Assembly (NCBI GenBank): GCA_000437755.1
Contig: FR900110.1
Location: 7,329 to 25,745, forward strand
From: Roseburia sp. CAG:303
GTDB taxonomy: Bacteria; Bacillota; Clostridia; Lachnospirales; Lachnospiraceae
DNA: 18,417 nucleotides
Direction of reading: 5' to 3'
A program made the translations under genes and the position numbers. Below, piece by piece: positions 1 through 8,331 of this stretch. Under the pieces are notes generated by a model, which was not told the DNA's origin, did not search any database, and worked only from the letters and a program-made list of their open reading frames with translations. Every line of letters begins with the position of its first letter. Position 1 is the first letter of the stretch.

Positions 1-19
1 TATTATGCAACTACTTTTT

Positions 20-83
20 TGTATTTTTATTCGTACATTTTCCTGTTTATTCAATGCAGCGAATTTTTATGCATAATTTTGCA
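20..83 (+). promoter_or_regulatory. Candidate ArgR operator cluster upstream of argG
   Basis: Compared with the ARG-box core TGAAT-W4-ATTCA, the 14 bases at 20-33 match at 12 positions and those at 60-73 match at 12. A third, overlapping copy at 70-83 matches at 11. The two best boxes start 40 bp apart, about four helical turns, so they lie on the same face of the DNA. They sit upstream of the likely argG promoter (117-145). A weaker match (11 of 14) at 152-165 falls at the predicted transcription start. ArgR/AhrC hexamers bind such boxes in many Firmicutes. Binding here is inferred from sequence match only, and the AT-rich background makes chance partial matches likelier. Confidence 0.55.
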
Positions 84-116
84 AATTTATAAATATACAT
101 ATTTTATTTTTTTCTA

Positions 117-145
117 TTGCTTTTTCCATTCATCTGTTGTATACT
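117..145 (+). promoter_or_regulatory. Sigma-A type promoter of argG
   Basis: A -35 element TTGCTT (117-122) and a -10 element TATACT (140-145) are separated by 17 bp. Transcription would begin near 152, leaving a leader of about 40 nt before argG. That is too short for a T-box or other riboswitch, so control is more likely at the DNA level, through the ARG-like boxes. Confidence 0.6.
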
Positions 146-190
146 TCCCACTGAATAACTATTACATTAAATAATATGGAGGAACTTAAA

Positions 191-1420
191 ATGAGAGAAA
201 AAGTTGTTTTAGCTTACTCAGGCGGTCTTGACACCACAGCAATTATCCCGTGGCTGAAAGAAAACTATGATTATGATGTTGTATGCGTATGTGCAAATGT
301 CGGACAGGGAAATGAGATTGATGGTCTTGCCGAAAGAGCAAAATTATCCGGTGCTGAAAAGTTATACATTGAAGATCTTACAGATGAATTTGTTGACGAT
401 TATGTACTTCCATGCGTTCAGGCAGATGCTGTATATGAAAATAAATACTTATTAGGTACATCCATGGCACGTCCTGTTATTGCAAAACGTCTGGTTGAAA
501 TCGCCAGAAAAGAAGGTGCAGTAGCAATCTGCCACGGTGCAACCGGAAAAGGAAATGACCAGGTACGTTTCGAGCTTACCATCAAGGCACTTGCTCCTGA
601 TATCAAAATCATCGCTCCATGGAGATGCAATGATACATGGAAGATGCAGTCAAGAGAAGATGAAATCGAATATTGCAAGCAGCATGGCATCGACCTTCCA
701 TTTGCATCTGATTCCAGCTACAGCCGTGACCGTAACTTATGGCATATCAGCCATGAAGGTCTTGAACTTGAAGATCCTTCAAACGAGCCAAATTATGACC
801 ACCTTCTTGTTCTTGGAAATTCACCGGAAAAAGCTCCTGAGGACGGCGAATATATTACCCTTTCTTTTGAAAAAGGAAAACCTGTCGCATTAAACGGTGA
901 AAAGATGAAAGCATCTGATATCATTAAGAAATTAAATGAACTCGGTGGCAAACATGGTATCGGTATCGTTGATATCGTTGAGAACCGTGTTGTCGGAATG
1001 AAATCCCATGGTGTCTATGAAACTCCTGGTGGAACAATCCTTATGGAAGCTCACAAGCAGCTGGAAGAACTCATTCTCGACAGAGATACCATGGCATTCA
1101 AAAAGACAATCGATGCAAAATTTGCAGATGTTGTATACGAAGGAAAATGGTTCACTCCTTTACGCGAGGCTCTTCAGGCATTCGTTGAATCCACACAGGA
1201 ATATGTAACCGGTGAAGCAAAGATGAAGCTGTACAAAGGCAATATCATCAAAGCCGGCACAACTTCTCCATATTCTCTCTACAACGAATCCATCGCAAGC
1301 TTTACAACAGGCGATCTCTATGATCACCATGATGCGGAAGGCTTTATCAATCTGTTTGGTCTTTCCCTCAGAGTACGTGCAATGAAGATGGCAGAAGTAG
1401 AAAAAAATCAGAATAAGTAA
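191..1420 (+). CDS. argG: Argininosuccinate synthase
   Basis: Catalyses ATP-dependent condensation of citrulline and aspartate to argininosuccinate, the penultimate step of arginine biosynthesis, in the cytosol. The N-terminal PP-loop reads SGGLDTT (residues 10-16), and a second signature, GATGKGND, lies at about 116-123. Both are typical of ArgG. The 409-residue length fits the family (about 400). An in-frame ATG at 176 exists, but the GGAGG ribosome site (178-182) lies inside that extension and 8 nt before the ATG at 191, so 191 is the start. No argH is adjacent in the window; the gene appears monocistronic, ending at the terminator at 1443-1485. Regulation by ArgR is suggested by upstream boxes. 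Confidence 0.96.
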   Translation: MREKVVLAYSGGLDTTAIIPWLKENYDYDVVCVCANVGQGNEIDGLAERAKLSGAEKLYIEDLTDEFVDDYVLPCVQADAVYENKYLLGTSMARPVIAKRLVEIARKEGAVAICHGATGKGNDQVRFELTIKALAPDIKIIAPWRCNDTWKMQSREDEIEYCKQHGIDLPFASDSSYSRDRNLWHISHEGLELEDPSNEPNYDHLLVLGNSPEKAPEDGEYITLSFEKGKPVALNGEKMKASDIIKKLNELGGKHGIGIVDIVENRVVGMKSHGVYETPGGTILMEAHKQLEELILDRDTMAFKKTIDAKFADVVYEGKWFTPLREALQAFVESTQEYVTGEAKMKLYKGNIIKAGTTSPYSLYNESIASFTTGDLYDHHDAEGFINLFGLSLRVRAMKMAEVEKNQNK

Positions 1421-1436
1421 TTTCCGGATTTTATCA

Positions 1437-1485
1437 TAAAAAACTGCGGTTCACAGAATTTTTTATCTGTGAGTCCGCAGTTTTT
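1437..1485. terminator. Bidirectional rho-independent terminator between argG and the permease gene
   Basis: The stem pairs ACTGCGG (1443-1449) with CCGCAGT (1475-1481) and, beyond a small internal loop, CACAGA (1452-1457) with TCTGTG (1466-1471). A T-run follows on the + strand and an A-run precedes it, so the structure can end transcription from both argG (+) and the convergent clpS-clpA-permease operon (-). Confidence 0.88.
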
Positions 1486-1515
1486 ATTATTATTTTTATT
1501 ATTTTATTATTATTC

Positions 1516-2685
1516 TTATTTTTCTTCCTGCCGTGCTTCCCTTCCCTGTTCTTCTTCCTGTTCTTCTCTTCTTCGTTCCTCTTCTTTTTTCCGCTCCCGT
1601 CTATGCAAATCTTCCCCCAGAAAAGCATACACAAGTGCTGCCACCGGTATTCCAAGAAACATTCCCAATACCCCGGAAATATTTCCACCGACAATGATTG
1701 CTGCAAAGATCCAGATGGACGGAAGTCCGACCGCACTTCCCACTACATGAGGATAAATAATTTTATTATCAATCTGCTGCAGGACAAGGAACAGGACTAG
1801 AAACAGAACGGACTGAATCGGGGATTCCATTGCGATCAGAAACATTCCGATACCGCCGCCGACAAATGCACCCACTACCGGTATCAGAGCGGTAACAGCA
1901 ATAATGACTCCCATCAAAACCGGATATGGAATCCGCAGAATCAGCATTCCTACGGTAACCATACAACCGAGAATAACCGCATCCATGCACTGTCCCGATA
2001 TAAATCCGGAATACACTTCATCTGCACGTCTGAAAAAATGAAGGATCTGATCCGCTTTTTTCTCCGGCAGGTAATTATACAACAGACGTTTTATCTTGCT
2101 TCCCAGCTCTTCTTTCTGCACCAGAACGTAAAAAGCAAACACCAGTCCGATGGTAAATCCTGCAAAGCCGGCTATGATTTTTCCAATCACATTCCCACCG
2201 GTTTTCAAAACGGAAATAACCGTATCATTTTGCAAAATATCATCTAACATCGCCGGATCAAATTTAAATTTTTGCATTTCATCCAGGATATTTCCCGACA
2301 TATGGAAGTTTTCTTCCATCCATGCCGCTACATTCTGTAACACCGCCGGAAGTTTTTCCTGCAGCACCTTTGCACTGTTTACAATCTCCGGAATCAGCCC
2401 TGCCAGGACGGCTGTGATAACACCAACCGCAATAACAACGGACAATATAATAGAAATACATCTTTTCACTGTCTGGTTCTGCCACATTCTTCCGGTCATG
2501 CACTTTTCAATCTTCCGGACAAGCAGATTTAAGATAAATGCAATGACAAAGCCATAAATAAGCGGCGATATCATCCGGTAAACCCATCCCACCATCCGGA
2601 ACACCAGTTCATACTTCCAGACAAAACAGACAAATAAAACCATTCCTCCGATATATTTTAGAAATTCCTTTTGCTTTGCATCCAT
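1516..2685 (-). CDS. AI-2E family (PerM/UPF0118) membrane permease
   Basis: Polytopic inner-membrane protein of 389 residues with the family's layout: two N-terminal hydrophobic segments (about 8-52), one at about 76-100, a soluble section, then four or five C-terminal membrane segments. The conserved stretch around QQIDNKIIYP...VGLP and the Gly-rich segment after it near the C-terminus are typical. Members have been linked to AI-2 export or Na+/H+ exchange, but the substrate of most is unknown, so none is assigned here. The last 28 residues (about 362-389) are almost entirely Arg, Glu, Lys and Gln, a cytosolic tail not required by the family core. The gene lies 14 bp after clpA, with a GAAGGG ribosome site, and is probably the last gene of the clpS-clpA operon. 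Confidence 0.88.
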   Translation of the reverse strand: MDAKQKEFLKYIGGMVLFVCFVWKYELVFRMVGWVYRMISPLIYGFVIAFILNLLVRKIEKCMTGRMWQNQTVKRCISIILSVVIAVGVITAVLAGLIPEIVNSAKVLQEKLPAVLQNVAAWMEENFHMSGNILDEMQKFKFDPAMLDDILQNDTVISVLKTGGNVIGKIIAGFAGFTIGLVFAFYVLVQKEELGSKIKRLLYNYLPEKKADQILHFFRRADEVYSGFISGQCMDAVILGCMVTVGMLILRIPYPVLMGVIIAVTALIPVVGAFVGGGIGMFLIAMESPIQSVLFLVLFLVLQQIDNKIIYPHVVGSAVGLPSIWIFAAIIVGGNISGVLGMFLGIPVAALVYAFLGEDLHRRERKKEEERRREEQEEEQGREARQEEK

Positions 2686-2699
2686 TCTGCATCCCTTCT

Positions 2700-4955
2700 T
2701 TACTTCAGTTTAAATGTCTGATCTTCAGCATCAATCACTACTTTTCCGCCTTTTTTCAATCTGCCGAACAACATCTGTTCTACCAGAAGCGGCTTGATCT
2801 CTCCATCAATGACACGTTCAATTTGTCTTGCTCCATATTCATCCGTAATGCCTTTTCTGCGGATTAATTCTTCTGCTTCTTTTGTAAAGTGCATTTCTAT
2901 TTTCTTCGCTGCAAGCAGTTCCTGCAGTTTCATAAGTTTCTTTCCGGTTATCTGTCCTGCCATGGCTTCATCCATGCCATGGAAGATAACGATACGGCTT
3001 AAACGATTTCTAAATTCAGGCTGGAAGGTACGTTTGACAGCCTCGCTGACCGCACTTTCATCCATCTTTCCGCTTCCAAATCCGATGGCTTTCTTTCCAA
3101 TCTTAGAAGCCCCCGCATTACTCGTCATAATAATGATAATATTTCTGAAATCTGCCTTTCGCCCCTGATTATCTGTCAATGTCGCATAATCCATTACCTG
3201 CAGAAGAATATTGTAAATATCCGGATGTGCCTTTTCAATTTCATCCAGAAGCAGTACGGCATACGGATGTTTCCGTACTTCCTCCGTCAGAAGGCCTCCA
3301 TCCTCATATCCGACATACCCTGCCGGTGAACCGATTAATTTTGCAACCGTATGCTTCTCCGCATATTCACTCATGTCAAAGCGAAGGAAGGCTATTCCCA
3401 GTTCACCTGCCAGTGCTTTCGCCGTCTCAGTCTTACCGACACCGGTAGGTCCGACAAACAGAAAACTTGCCACCGGCTTATTCTCTTCATTCAGTCCTGC
3501 CCTTGAAAATTTGATTGCATTGCTTACCTGCCCGATTGCTTCGTCCTGTCCAAAGACCTGTTTTTTCAGATCGTTTTCCAGTCTTGCAAGCTTTTCGATA
3601 TCGTCCTGCTCGATCCTCTGCTTCGGAACATTGCAAGTCAGGGAAATCATATCGTCAATCAGACCTTTTGCAACCGTCTGTGTCTTCTGCTCCAGCGGAT
3701 GAAGATTGCGGTATGCCCCCGCCTCATCGATCAAATCAATAGCTTTATCCGGAAGAAAACGTTCATTTATATATTTGCTGCTCATATCCACCGCGTATTT
3801 CATTACACCGGCTGCATATTTTACTCCGTGGAATTTCTCATACCGCCGTTTTAATCCTTTCAAAATTTCAACTGCTTCTTCCCTGGACGGCTCCGGGATA
3901 TCCACTTTTCCAAAACGCCGCATCAGGCTTCTGCTCTTTACTATATATCTGCGGTATTCTTCATAGGTGGTTGCACCGATAAAGCGGATTTTCCCCTCTG
4001 ACAGATATGGCTTTAACATATTGGACAGGTCAAGGCTGCCCTCTCCTGTTGCCCCGGCACCGACAATATTATGGATTTCATCCAGGTATAAAATTGGTTT
4101 TTCCAGAGATTCAAGCCCTTTCATAACCATCTTGAATCTCTGCTCAAACTCTCCCCGGTACTGTGTTCCTGCCACCATTGTTCCCATATCCATGGCATAA
4201 ACCTTTGCTTTTTTTAACTGCTCCGGAATATTTCCCTCTTCAATTCTTCTGGTCAGTCCATACACAAGTGCCGTCTTTCCCACACCTGCTTCCCCGACAT
4301 GAAGTACATTATTCTTATCCATACGGCAGAGAATCTGAATCGTCCTGTCCAGTTCCTTCTCTCTTCCAATCAATGGATTCTTCTCTTTGCAATGATCACT
4401 GATACACTCTACATACTGCTTCCATTTGTCACTCTTTGGTCTGCTCTCTCCCGGTACATACCATCCATCCTCATCCGAATATTCATATTCTGCTTCCTCC
4501 CCATCCACAGACCGTTCTTCCGCCAGGCTCAGTCTTGAGAGTTCCCCCATAACTTCCAACAGATCCACATTCTGTTTTAACAGAAAATAAACAGCATGGC
4601 TTTCCTCCAGCGACATCATTGCAGAAAAAATATGTGCCAAATCGATTTTCTCACGTCCGCCAATCTGTGTTTCTACCTCTGCCCTGGCAAACATCTCTCC
4701 AAAATCTTCCGTTACCCTTATATCGTCGTCCGTCTTTGCACACTCCCCATTATCCCGGATAAACTCCATCAGTTCCATTCTCAGTTCATCTGTACTTCCG
4801 CCATTTTTTTCAAAACATTCTATAAAATTCCTGTTAAACGTCATGGCATACAGCATATCTTCCGGCATAATATATCTGCTTTTGCAACGGCAGACGATAT
4901 CGAACGTATTTTCTATAAGCTGCTGTACTTCCTCGGTACAATTTTCAAAATCCAT
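2700..4955 (-). CDS. clpA: ATP-dependent Clp protease ATP-binding subunit ClpA
   Basis: Hexameric AAA+ unfoldase that feeds substrates to ClpP in the cytosol. The 751 residues match E. coli ClpA (758) and show an N-terminal Clp_N repeat region (about 1-145), a linker rich in acidic residues, and two AAA modules. AAA-1 has Walker A GEAGVGKT (221-228) and Walker B ILYLDE (288-293); AAA-2 has GPTGVGKT (502-509) and VLLLDE (567-572). The ClpP-docking tripeptide IGF is at 624-626, so it should be protease-coupled. It lacks the long middle domain of ClpB/ClpC, which fits ClpA. The start has an AAGGAG site. It follows clpS by 20 bp, the classic adaptor-unfoldase pair; no clpP is present in the window. 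Confidence 0.95.
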   Translation of the reverse strand: MDFENCTEEVQQLIENTFDIVCRCKSRYIMPEDMLYAMTFNRNFIECFEKNGGSTDELRMELMEFIRDNGECAKTDDDIRVTEDFGEMFARAEVETQIGGREKIDLAHIFSAMMSLEESHAVYFLLKQNVDLLEVMGELSRLSLAEERSVDGEEAEYEYSDEDGWYVPGESRPKSDKWKQYVECISDHCKEKNPLIGREKELDRTIQILCRMDKNNVLHVGEAGVGKTALVYGLTRRIEEGNIPEQLKKAKVYAMDMGTMVAGTQYRGEFEQRFKMVMKGLESLEKPILYLDEIHNIVGAGATGEGSLDLSNMLKPYLSEGKIRFIGATTYEEYRRYIVKSRSLMRRFGKVDIPEPSREEAVEILKGLKRRYEKFHGVKYAAGVMKYAVDMSSKYINERFLPDKAIDLIDEAGAYRNLHPLEQKTQTVAKGLIDDMISLTCNVPKQRIEQDDIEKLARLENDLKKQVFGQDEAIGQVSNAIKFSRAGLNEENKPVASFLFVGPTGVGKTETAKALAGELGIAFLRFDMSEYAEKHTVAKLIGSPAGYVGYEDGGLLTEEVRKHPYAVLLLDEIEKAHPDIYNILLQVMDYATLTDNQGRKADFRNIIIIMTSNAGASKIGKKAIGFGSGKMDESAVSEAVKRTFQPEFRNRLSRIVIFHGMDEAMAGQITGKKLMKLQELLAAKKIEMHFTKEAEELIRRKGITDEYGARQIERVIDGEIKPLLVEQMLFGRLKKGGKVVIDAEDQTFKLK

Positions 4956-4975
4956 GTTAAACTCCTTTTATTCCT

Positions 4976-5272
4976 TTACTCCTCAACTACTTCTACTTTG
5001 AGTGGATAGCCTTCCTGTCTTGCAAGATCCATCGTATTGTCCGCCTTGGTATTTGCAATATCACGCGTATACACACCAACCACCGCACCGGTACTCTTAT
5101 GTATTCCCATCATCAGACTGACTGCCTCTTCGTGCGACTTTCCAAAGATCTGCTCCAACACGCTTACCACAAACTCCATTGGTGTAAAATCATCATTATA
5201 CATAATTACCTTATACCGTTTCGGCGGTCTCAGCCGTGTTGACGGCATTTCTCTCATTCTTTCCTTTGGCAT
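4976..5272 (-). CDS. clpS: ClpS, N-end rule adaptor of ClpA
   Basis: Small cytosolic adaptor (98 residues) that binds proteins with destabilising N-terminal residues and delivers them to ClpAP. The N-degron pocket motif YNDDFTPMEFV is at 25-35, with N26-D27-D28 and M32 corresponding to the ligand-binding residues of E. coli ClpS. The conserved pocket His is H58 (GIHKSTG). The N-terminal extension is short and basic (about 1-20), as expected for the region that engages ClpA. The ribosome site AAGGAG lies 6 nt before the ATG. It is the first gene of the operon with clpA and the permease, and is transcribed away from dinB. I see no CtsR or CIRCE operator upstream. Confidence 0.95.
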   Translation of the reverse strand: MPKERMREMPSTRLRPPKRYKVIMYNDDFTPMEFVVSVLEQIFGKSHEEAVSLMMGIHKSTGAVVGVYTRDIANTKADNTMDLARQEGYPLKVEVVEE

Positions 5273-5314
5273 CTCATTCTCCTTATTTCTATATATTTTC
5301 CGGTTATTCTGTTT

Positions 5315-5343
5315 ATTCTACACTTTTCTGTGTAAAAAGTAAA
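5315..5343 (-). promoter_or_regulatory. Promoter of clpS-clpA operon with internal palindrome
   Basis: On the minus strand, -35 TTTACT (5343-5338) and -10 TAGAAT (5320-5315) are 17 bp apart. The spacer holds an interrupted palindrome, TACAC and GTGTA arms around 6 bp (5319-5334). That could be an operator, but the arms are short. Confidence 0.5.
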
Positions 5344-5382
5344 TATTTCTCCCTCTCATTTCATGGAAATTTCAGATCCTGC

Positions 5383-5412
5383 TTGCATTTCTTTCCCAAA
5401 ATGCAGTATACT
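5383..5412 (+). promoter_or_regulatory. Promoter of dinB with internal inverted repeat
   Basis: -35 TTGCAT (5383-5388) and -10 TATACT (5407-5412) have an 18-bp spacer. A perfect inverted repeat, TGCATTT (5384-5390) and AAATGCA (5399-5405) around 8 bp, overlaps the -35 and fills the spacer, so a bound repressor would block RNA polymerase. It does not resemble the Gram-positive LexA site (GAAC-N4-GTTC). Confidence 0.55.
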
Positions 5413-5451
5413 CAATAGAAACAGAACTTGTGAATTTCAGAAAGGAATGTC

Positions 5452-6702
5452 ATGAACCAGAGAATTATATATCACATCGATGTCAACAGTGCCTTCCTGT
5501 CCTGGCAGGCATGCCATATGTTAAAAACTGCACCGGACTCTGTTGATATCCGTACCATACCTTCCGTAATCGGCGGCAGCGAAAAACTCCGCCATGGGAT
5601 TGTCCTTGCAAAGTCTTCCCCGGCAAAAAAATATAATATCCAAACAGCAGAAACACTTGTCAGTGCAAGAAAAAAATGTCCCGGACTTGTGATTGTTCCG
5701 CCGGATTATGAAATCTATGTCCGCTATTCTTCCCGTTTTATTGATTTACTGCAGCAATATGCCCCGGTCATCGAACAATACAGTATCGACGAGGTATTCT
5801 GCGATATGACGGGAACAGAAAAACTCTATGGAAATCCGGTAGACTTTGCCCACCGTTTAAAAAACATTATAAAAAAAGAACTGGGATTTACCGTGAATAT
5901 CGGTGTTTCAGAAAATAAACTTCTGGCGAAAATGGCATCTGATTTCGAGAAACCAGATAAGGTGCATACACTTTTCCCATCTGAAATCAGGGAAAAGATG
6001 TGGCCGCTTCCGGTAAATGAACTGTTTTTTGCAGGGAAATCATCTGTCGCAAAGCTCCATTCCCTGGGCATCCACACCATTGGAGAGCTTGCCTCAACGG
6101 ATGTATCCATTCTCAGAAGTGTTTTAAAAAAGCAGGGAGAAGTATTGTGGAATTATGCCAACGGCCATGACCTTGAACTGGTTACAGATCACAAGGTCCC
6201 TGCCAAAGGATTTGGAAATTCCGTCACAACCGCTTTTGATGTCACGGACGAATATGCCGCCGGAAATATCCTGCTCTCCCTGTGCGAAACCGTCGGGGCA
6301 AGGATCCGTGCCGCAAAAGCTTATATCAGTGTTGTCACTGTTACAATTGTCGGAAATGATTTCTCCAGATACAGCCGTCAGACTTCGCTCCCGTCCACGA
6401 CCGATTCTACAGAAATGATCTACGAAATATCCAGGAAGCTTTTTTCCGAAATATGGAACGGAACCCCCATCCGGCTTCTCGGTGTCAGCACCGGGAAGGT
6501 ACAAAGCGAATCCTACGAACAACTTACACTTTTTGATAATACCAAAAACGATCGCCTGAAACAGCTTGATTCCGCCATCGACAGGATTCGTCACCAGTAC
6601 GGGGAAGATTCCCTGATTCGTGCCAGTTTCCTGGAAACAAAGAACGCCCCGATGACGCAGGGAATGAACAAGGCAAAACGGAATCTGTCTAACTCTCCAT
6701 AA
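5452..6702 (+). CDS. dinB: Y-family DNA polymerase (DNA polymerase IV, DinB/UmuC type)
   Basis: Error-prone translesion polymerase that copies past damaged template bases. The 416-residue protein has the Y-family palm: D10 in the N-terminal HIDVNSAF motif, and SIDE with D113 and E114, giving the metal-binding carboxylates. F15 sits at the steric-gate position that excludes ribonucleotides. A helix-hairpin-helix region (about 195-215) and the little-finger domain (about 250-350) follow. Near the C-terminus QLTLF (357-361) fits the beta-clamp binding motif. The start has an AAAGGA site and is preceded by a good promoter. Its 3' end overlaps ptsI tail-to-tail by 14 bp. No canonical SOS box was seen. 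Confidence 0.93.
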   Translation: MNQRIIYHIDVNSAFLSWQACHMLKTAPDSVDIRTIPSVIGGSEKLRHGIVLAKSSPAKKYNIQTAETLVSARKKCPGLVIVPPDYEIYVRYSSRFIDLLQQYAPVIEQYSIDEVFCDMTGTEKLYGNPVDFAHRLKNIIKKELGFTVNIGVSENKLLAKMASDFEKPDKVHTLFPSEIREKMWPLPVNELFFAGKSSVAKLHSLGIHTIGELASTDVSILRSVLKKQGEVLWNYANGHDLELVTDHKVPAKGFGNSVTTAFDVTDEYAAGNILLSLCETVGARIRAAKAYISVVTVTIVGNDFSRYSRQTSLPSTTDSTEMIYEISRKLFSEIWNGTPIRLLGVSTGKVQSESYEQLTLFDNTKNDRLKQLDSAIDRIRHQYGEDSLIRASFLETKNAPMTQGMNKAKRNLSNSP

Positions 6703-8299
6703 TAGCTTTGCGCACCGGAAGTATCCTGGATGGCGAAACCGAGAGTTCATCGATTCCCATTGCAATTAACTGCGAAGTCATCGCCGTATCTGCTCCCAGT
6801 TCCCCGCAGATACCCACGCGAATTCCTGCCCGGTGCCCATTCTCAATGATCATCTTTATCATTTTCAACACTGCCGGATGTGTACTCTGATAAAGTGTGT
6901 CCAGCTTATGATTCTGCCTGTCAGCCGCCAGGGTATACTGTGTCAGATCGTTTGTTCCGATACAGAAAAAATCTGCTTCCTTTGCCATCTCCTCACTCAG
7001 CATGGCTGCCGCCGGCGTTTCAACAGTGATTCCCAGTTCCACTTTTCCAAAGGCGATTCCCTCTTCCGTCAGTTCCTTTTCTGCCTGATTCAGAATCTCC
7101 CTGGAACTTCTGATTTCCTCCACTAAAACAATCATCGGAAGCATAATGGATATATTTCCATATGCTGCTGCCCTTAAAATCGCCCTCAGCTGCGTTTTAA
7201 ACATGTCTCTGCGTTCCAGGCAAATGCGGATCGCCCGATACCCAAGTGCTGGATTTTCCTCTTTTTCCAACCCGAAATAACCTGCCTGCTTGTCCGCCCC
7301 GATATCCAGTGTCCGGATCACAACCTTTCGCCCCGCCATCATTTCTGCCACATATCTGTAGACCTGGAACTGTTCCTGCTCCGTCGGATAATTCATCTTC
7401 TCCAGATATAAGAATTCGGTCCGGAAAAGTCCGATGCCTTCTGCACCATTCATCAATGCCTGCAAAACATCATTTTCTTTTCCAATGTTGGCATAGAGAG
7501 AAATCTTTCTTCCATCGCCTGTAATGCTTTCCTGTTCCTTCAGCTTCTGCAGTTCTTTCTCCTGCTCTGACTGCTCTCTCTGCTTCTGCCTTAACTCCTC
7601 TAATATTTCTTCGTCCGGATCTACATAAAACTGTCCGGTAAATCCATCAACCGCCCCCATTCTTCCTTCCCATTCCGGAAGAATCTTTATCCCGGTAACG
7701 GCCGGTATGTTCATGGTTCTTGCAAGAATCGCCGTATGGGAATTCCCGGAACTTTTCTCCGTCACAAATCCAAGCACATTCTTCCGGTCAATCCGGAGTG
7801 TCTGGCTCGGAGTCAGGTCATATGCCGCAAAGATGACCGGCTCTTTAAAAACTTCTCTTTGCTCCTGCTTTCCTTCCAGCATTGCAATCACACGTTCTGC
7901 AACATCTTTGATATCGCTGCTCCTTGCCTGGAAATATTCGTCTTTCATATTCAGAAACATGGAGGCAAAATTATCACCCGTCCTTGCTACTGCATATTCT
8001 GCATTCACCGACTGCGACAGTATCATATTTTTTACGGATGCGTTAAAATCACGGTCATCCAGCAGCATGGCATGGACTTCAAAAATTTCTGCCTGTGCTT
8101 CCCCTATTGTTTTCGATGATTTGTGATAAATCTCTTCCAGCTCCTGCTGTGCCTGTTTCTTTGCCTGCAGGTAACGGATGATCTCATGTTCCGTATCCTG
8201 CACTCGTTTTCTCTTTACCATGCGTTCCTTCGGCTCACAGAACACAATTCTTCCAACGGCAACTCCTTTAAAAATTGCCTTTCCATTCTCACATTTCAA
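6689..8299 (-). CDS. ptsI: Phosphoenolpyruvate-protein phosphotransferase (PTS enzyme I)
   Basis: Cytosolic enzyme that takes phosphate from PEP and passes it to HPr, starting the sugar PTS relay. From the TTG start the protein is 536 residues. It has the phosphorylated His H188 in GNSHTAILAR, substrate-binding Arg at about R293 and R329, the signature DFFCIGTNDLTQY (443-455) with N450 and D451, E427 in the VETP motif, and the PEP-site Cys C498 (GICGE). The TTG is chosen because a perfect AGGAGG (8307-8312) lies 7 nt upstream. GTG at 8356 or ATG at 8338 would extend the protein, but neither has a well-spaced ribosome site and both overlap the preceding gene. It is the last gene of the ptsH-EIIBCA-ptsI cluster. 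Confidence 0.94.
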   Translation of the reverse strand: MKCENGKAIFKGVAVGRIVFCEPKERMVKRKRVQDTEHEIIRYLQAKKQAQQELEEIYHKSSKTIGEAQAEIFEVHAMLLDDRDFNASVKNMILSQSVNAEYAVARTGDNFASMFLNMKDEYFQARSSDIKDVAERVIAMLEGKQEQREVFKEPVIFAAYDLTPSQTLRIDRKNVLGFVTEKSSGNSHTAILARTMNIPAVTGIKILPEWEGRMGAVDGFTGQFYVDPDEEILEELRQKQREQSEQEKELQKLKEQESITGDGRKISLYANIGKENDVLQALMNGAEGIGLFRTEFLYLEKMNYPTEQEQFQVYRYVAEMMAGRKVVIRTLDIGADKQAGYFGLEKEENPALGYRAIRICLERRDMFKTQLRAILRAAAYGNISIMLPMIVLVEEIRSSREILNQAEKELTEEGIAFGKVELGITVETPAAAMLSEEMAKEADFFCIGTNDLTQYTLAADRQNHKLDTLYQSTHPAVLKMIKMIIENGHRAGIRVGICGELGADTAMTSQLIAMGIDELSVSPSRILPVRKAIMES

Positions 8300-8306
8300 G
8301 GTTGAT

Positions 8307-8312
8307 CCTCCT
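8307..8312 (-). promoter_or_regulatory. Perfect Shine-Dalgarno AGGAGG deciding the ptsI TTG start
   Basis: AGGAGG on the minus strand, 7 nt before TTG at 8299. The 32-bp gap this leaves after the EIIBCA stop is enough for an independent initiation site. Confidence 0.75.
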
Positions 8313-8331
8313 GCCTTTCCATTCTTTTTCC

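Noticed and set aside
176..190. Earlier in-frame ATG for argG at 176
   Set aside because: The GGAGG ribosome site lies within this extension and is well spaced from the ATG at 191, and the family N-terminus starts at 191.
5273..5400. CtsR (GGTCAAA repeats) or CIRCE operator before clpS
   Set aside because: Neither motif is present on either strand.
5413..5451. LexA/SOS box before dinB
   Set aside because: GAACTTGTGAAT gives one good half-site only; the second half lacks GTTC.
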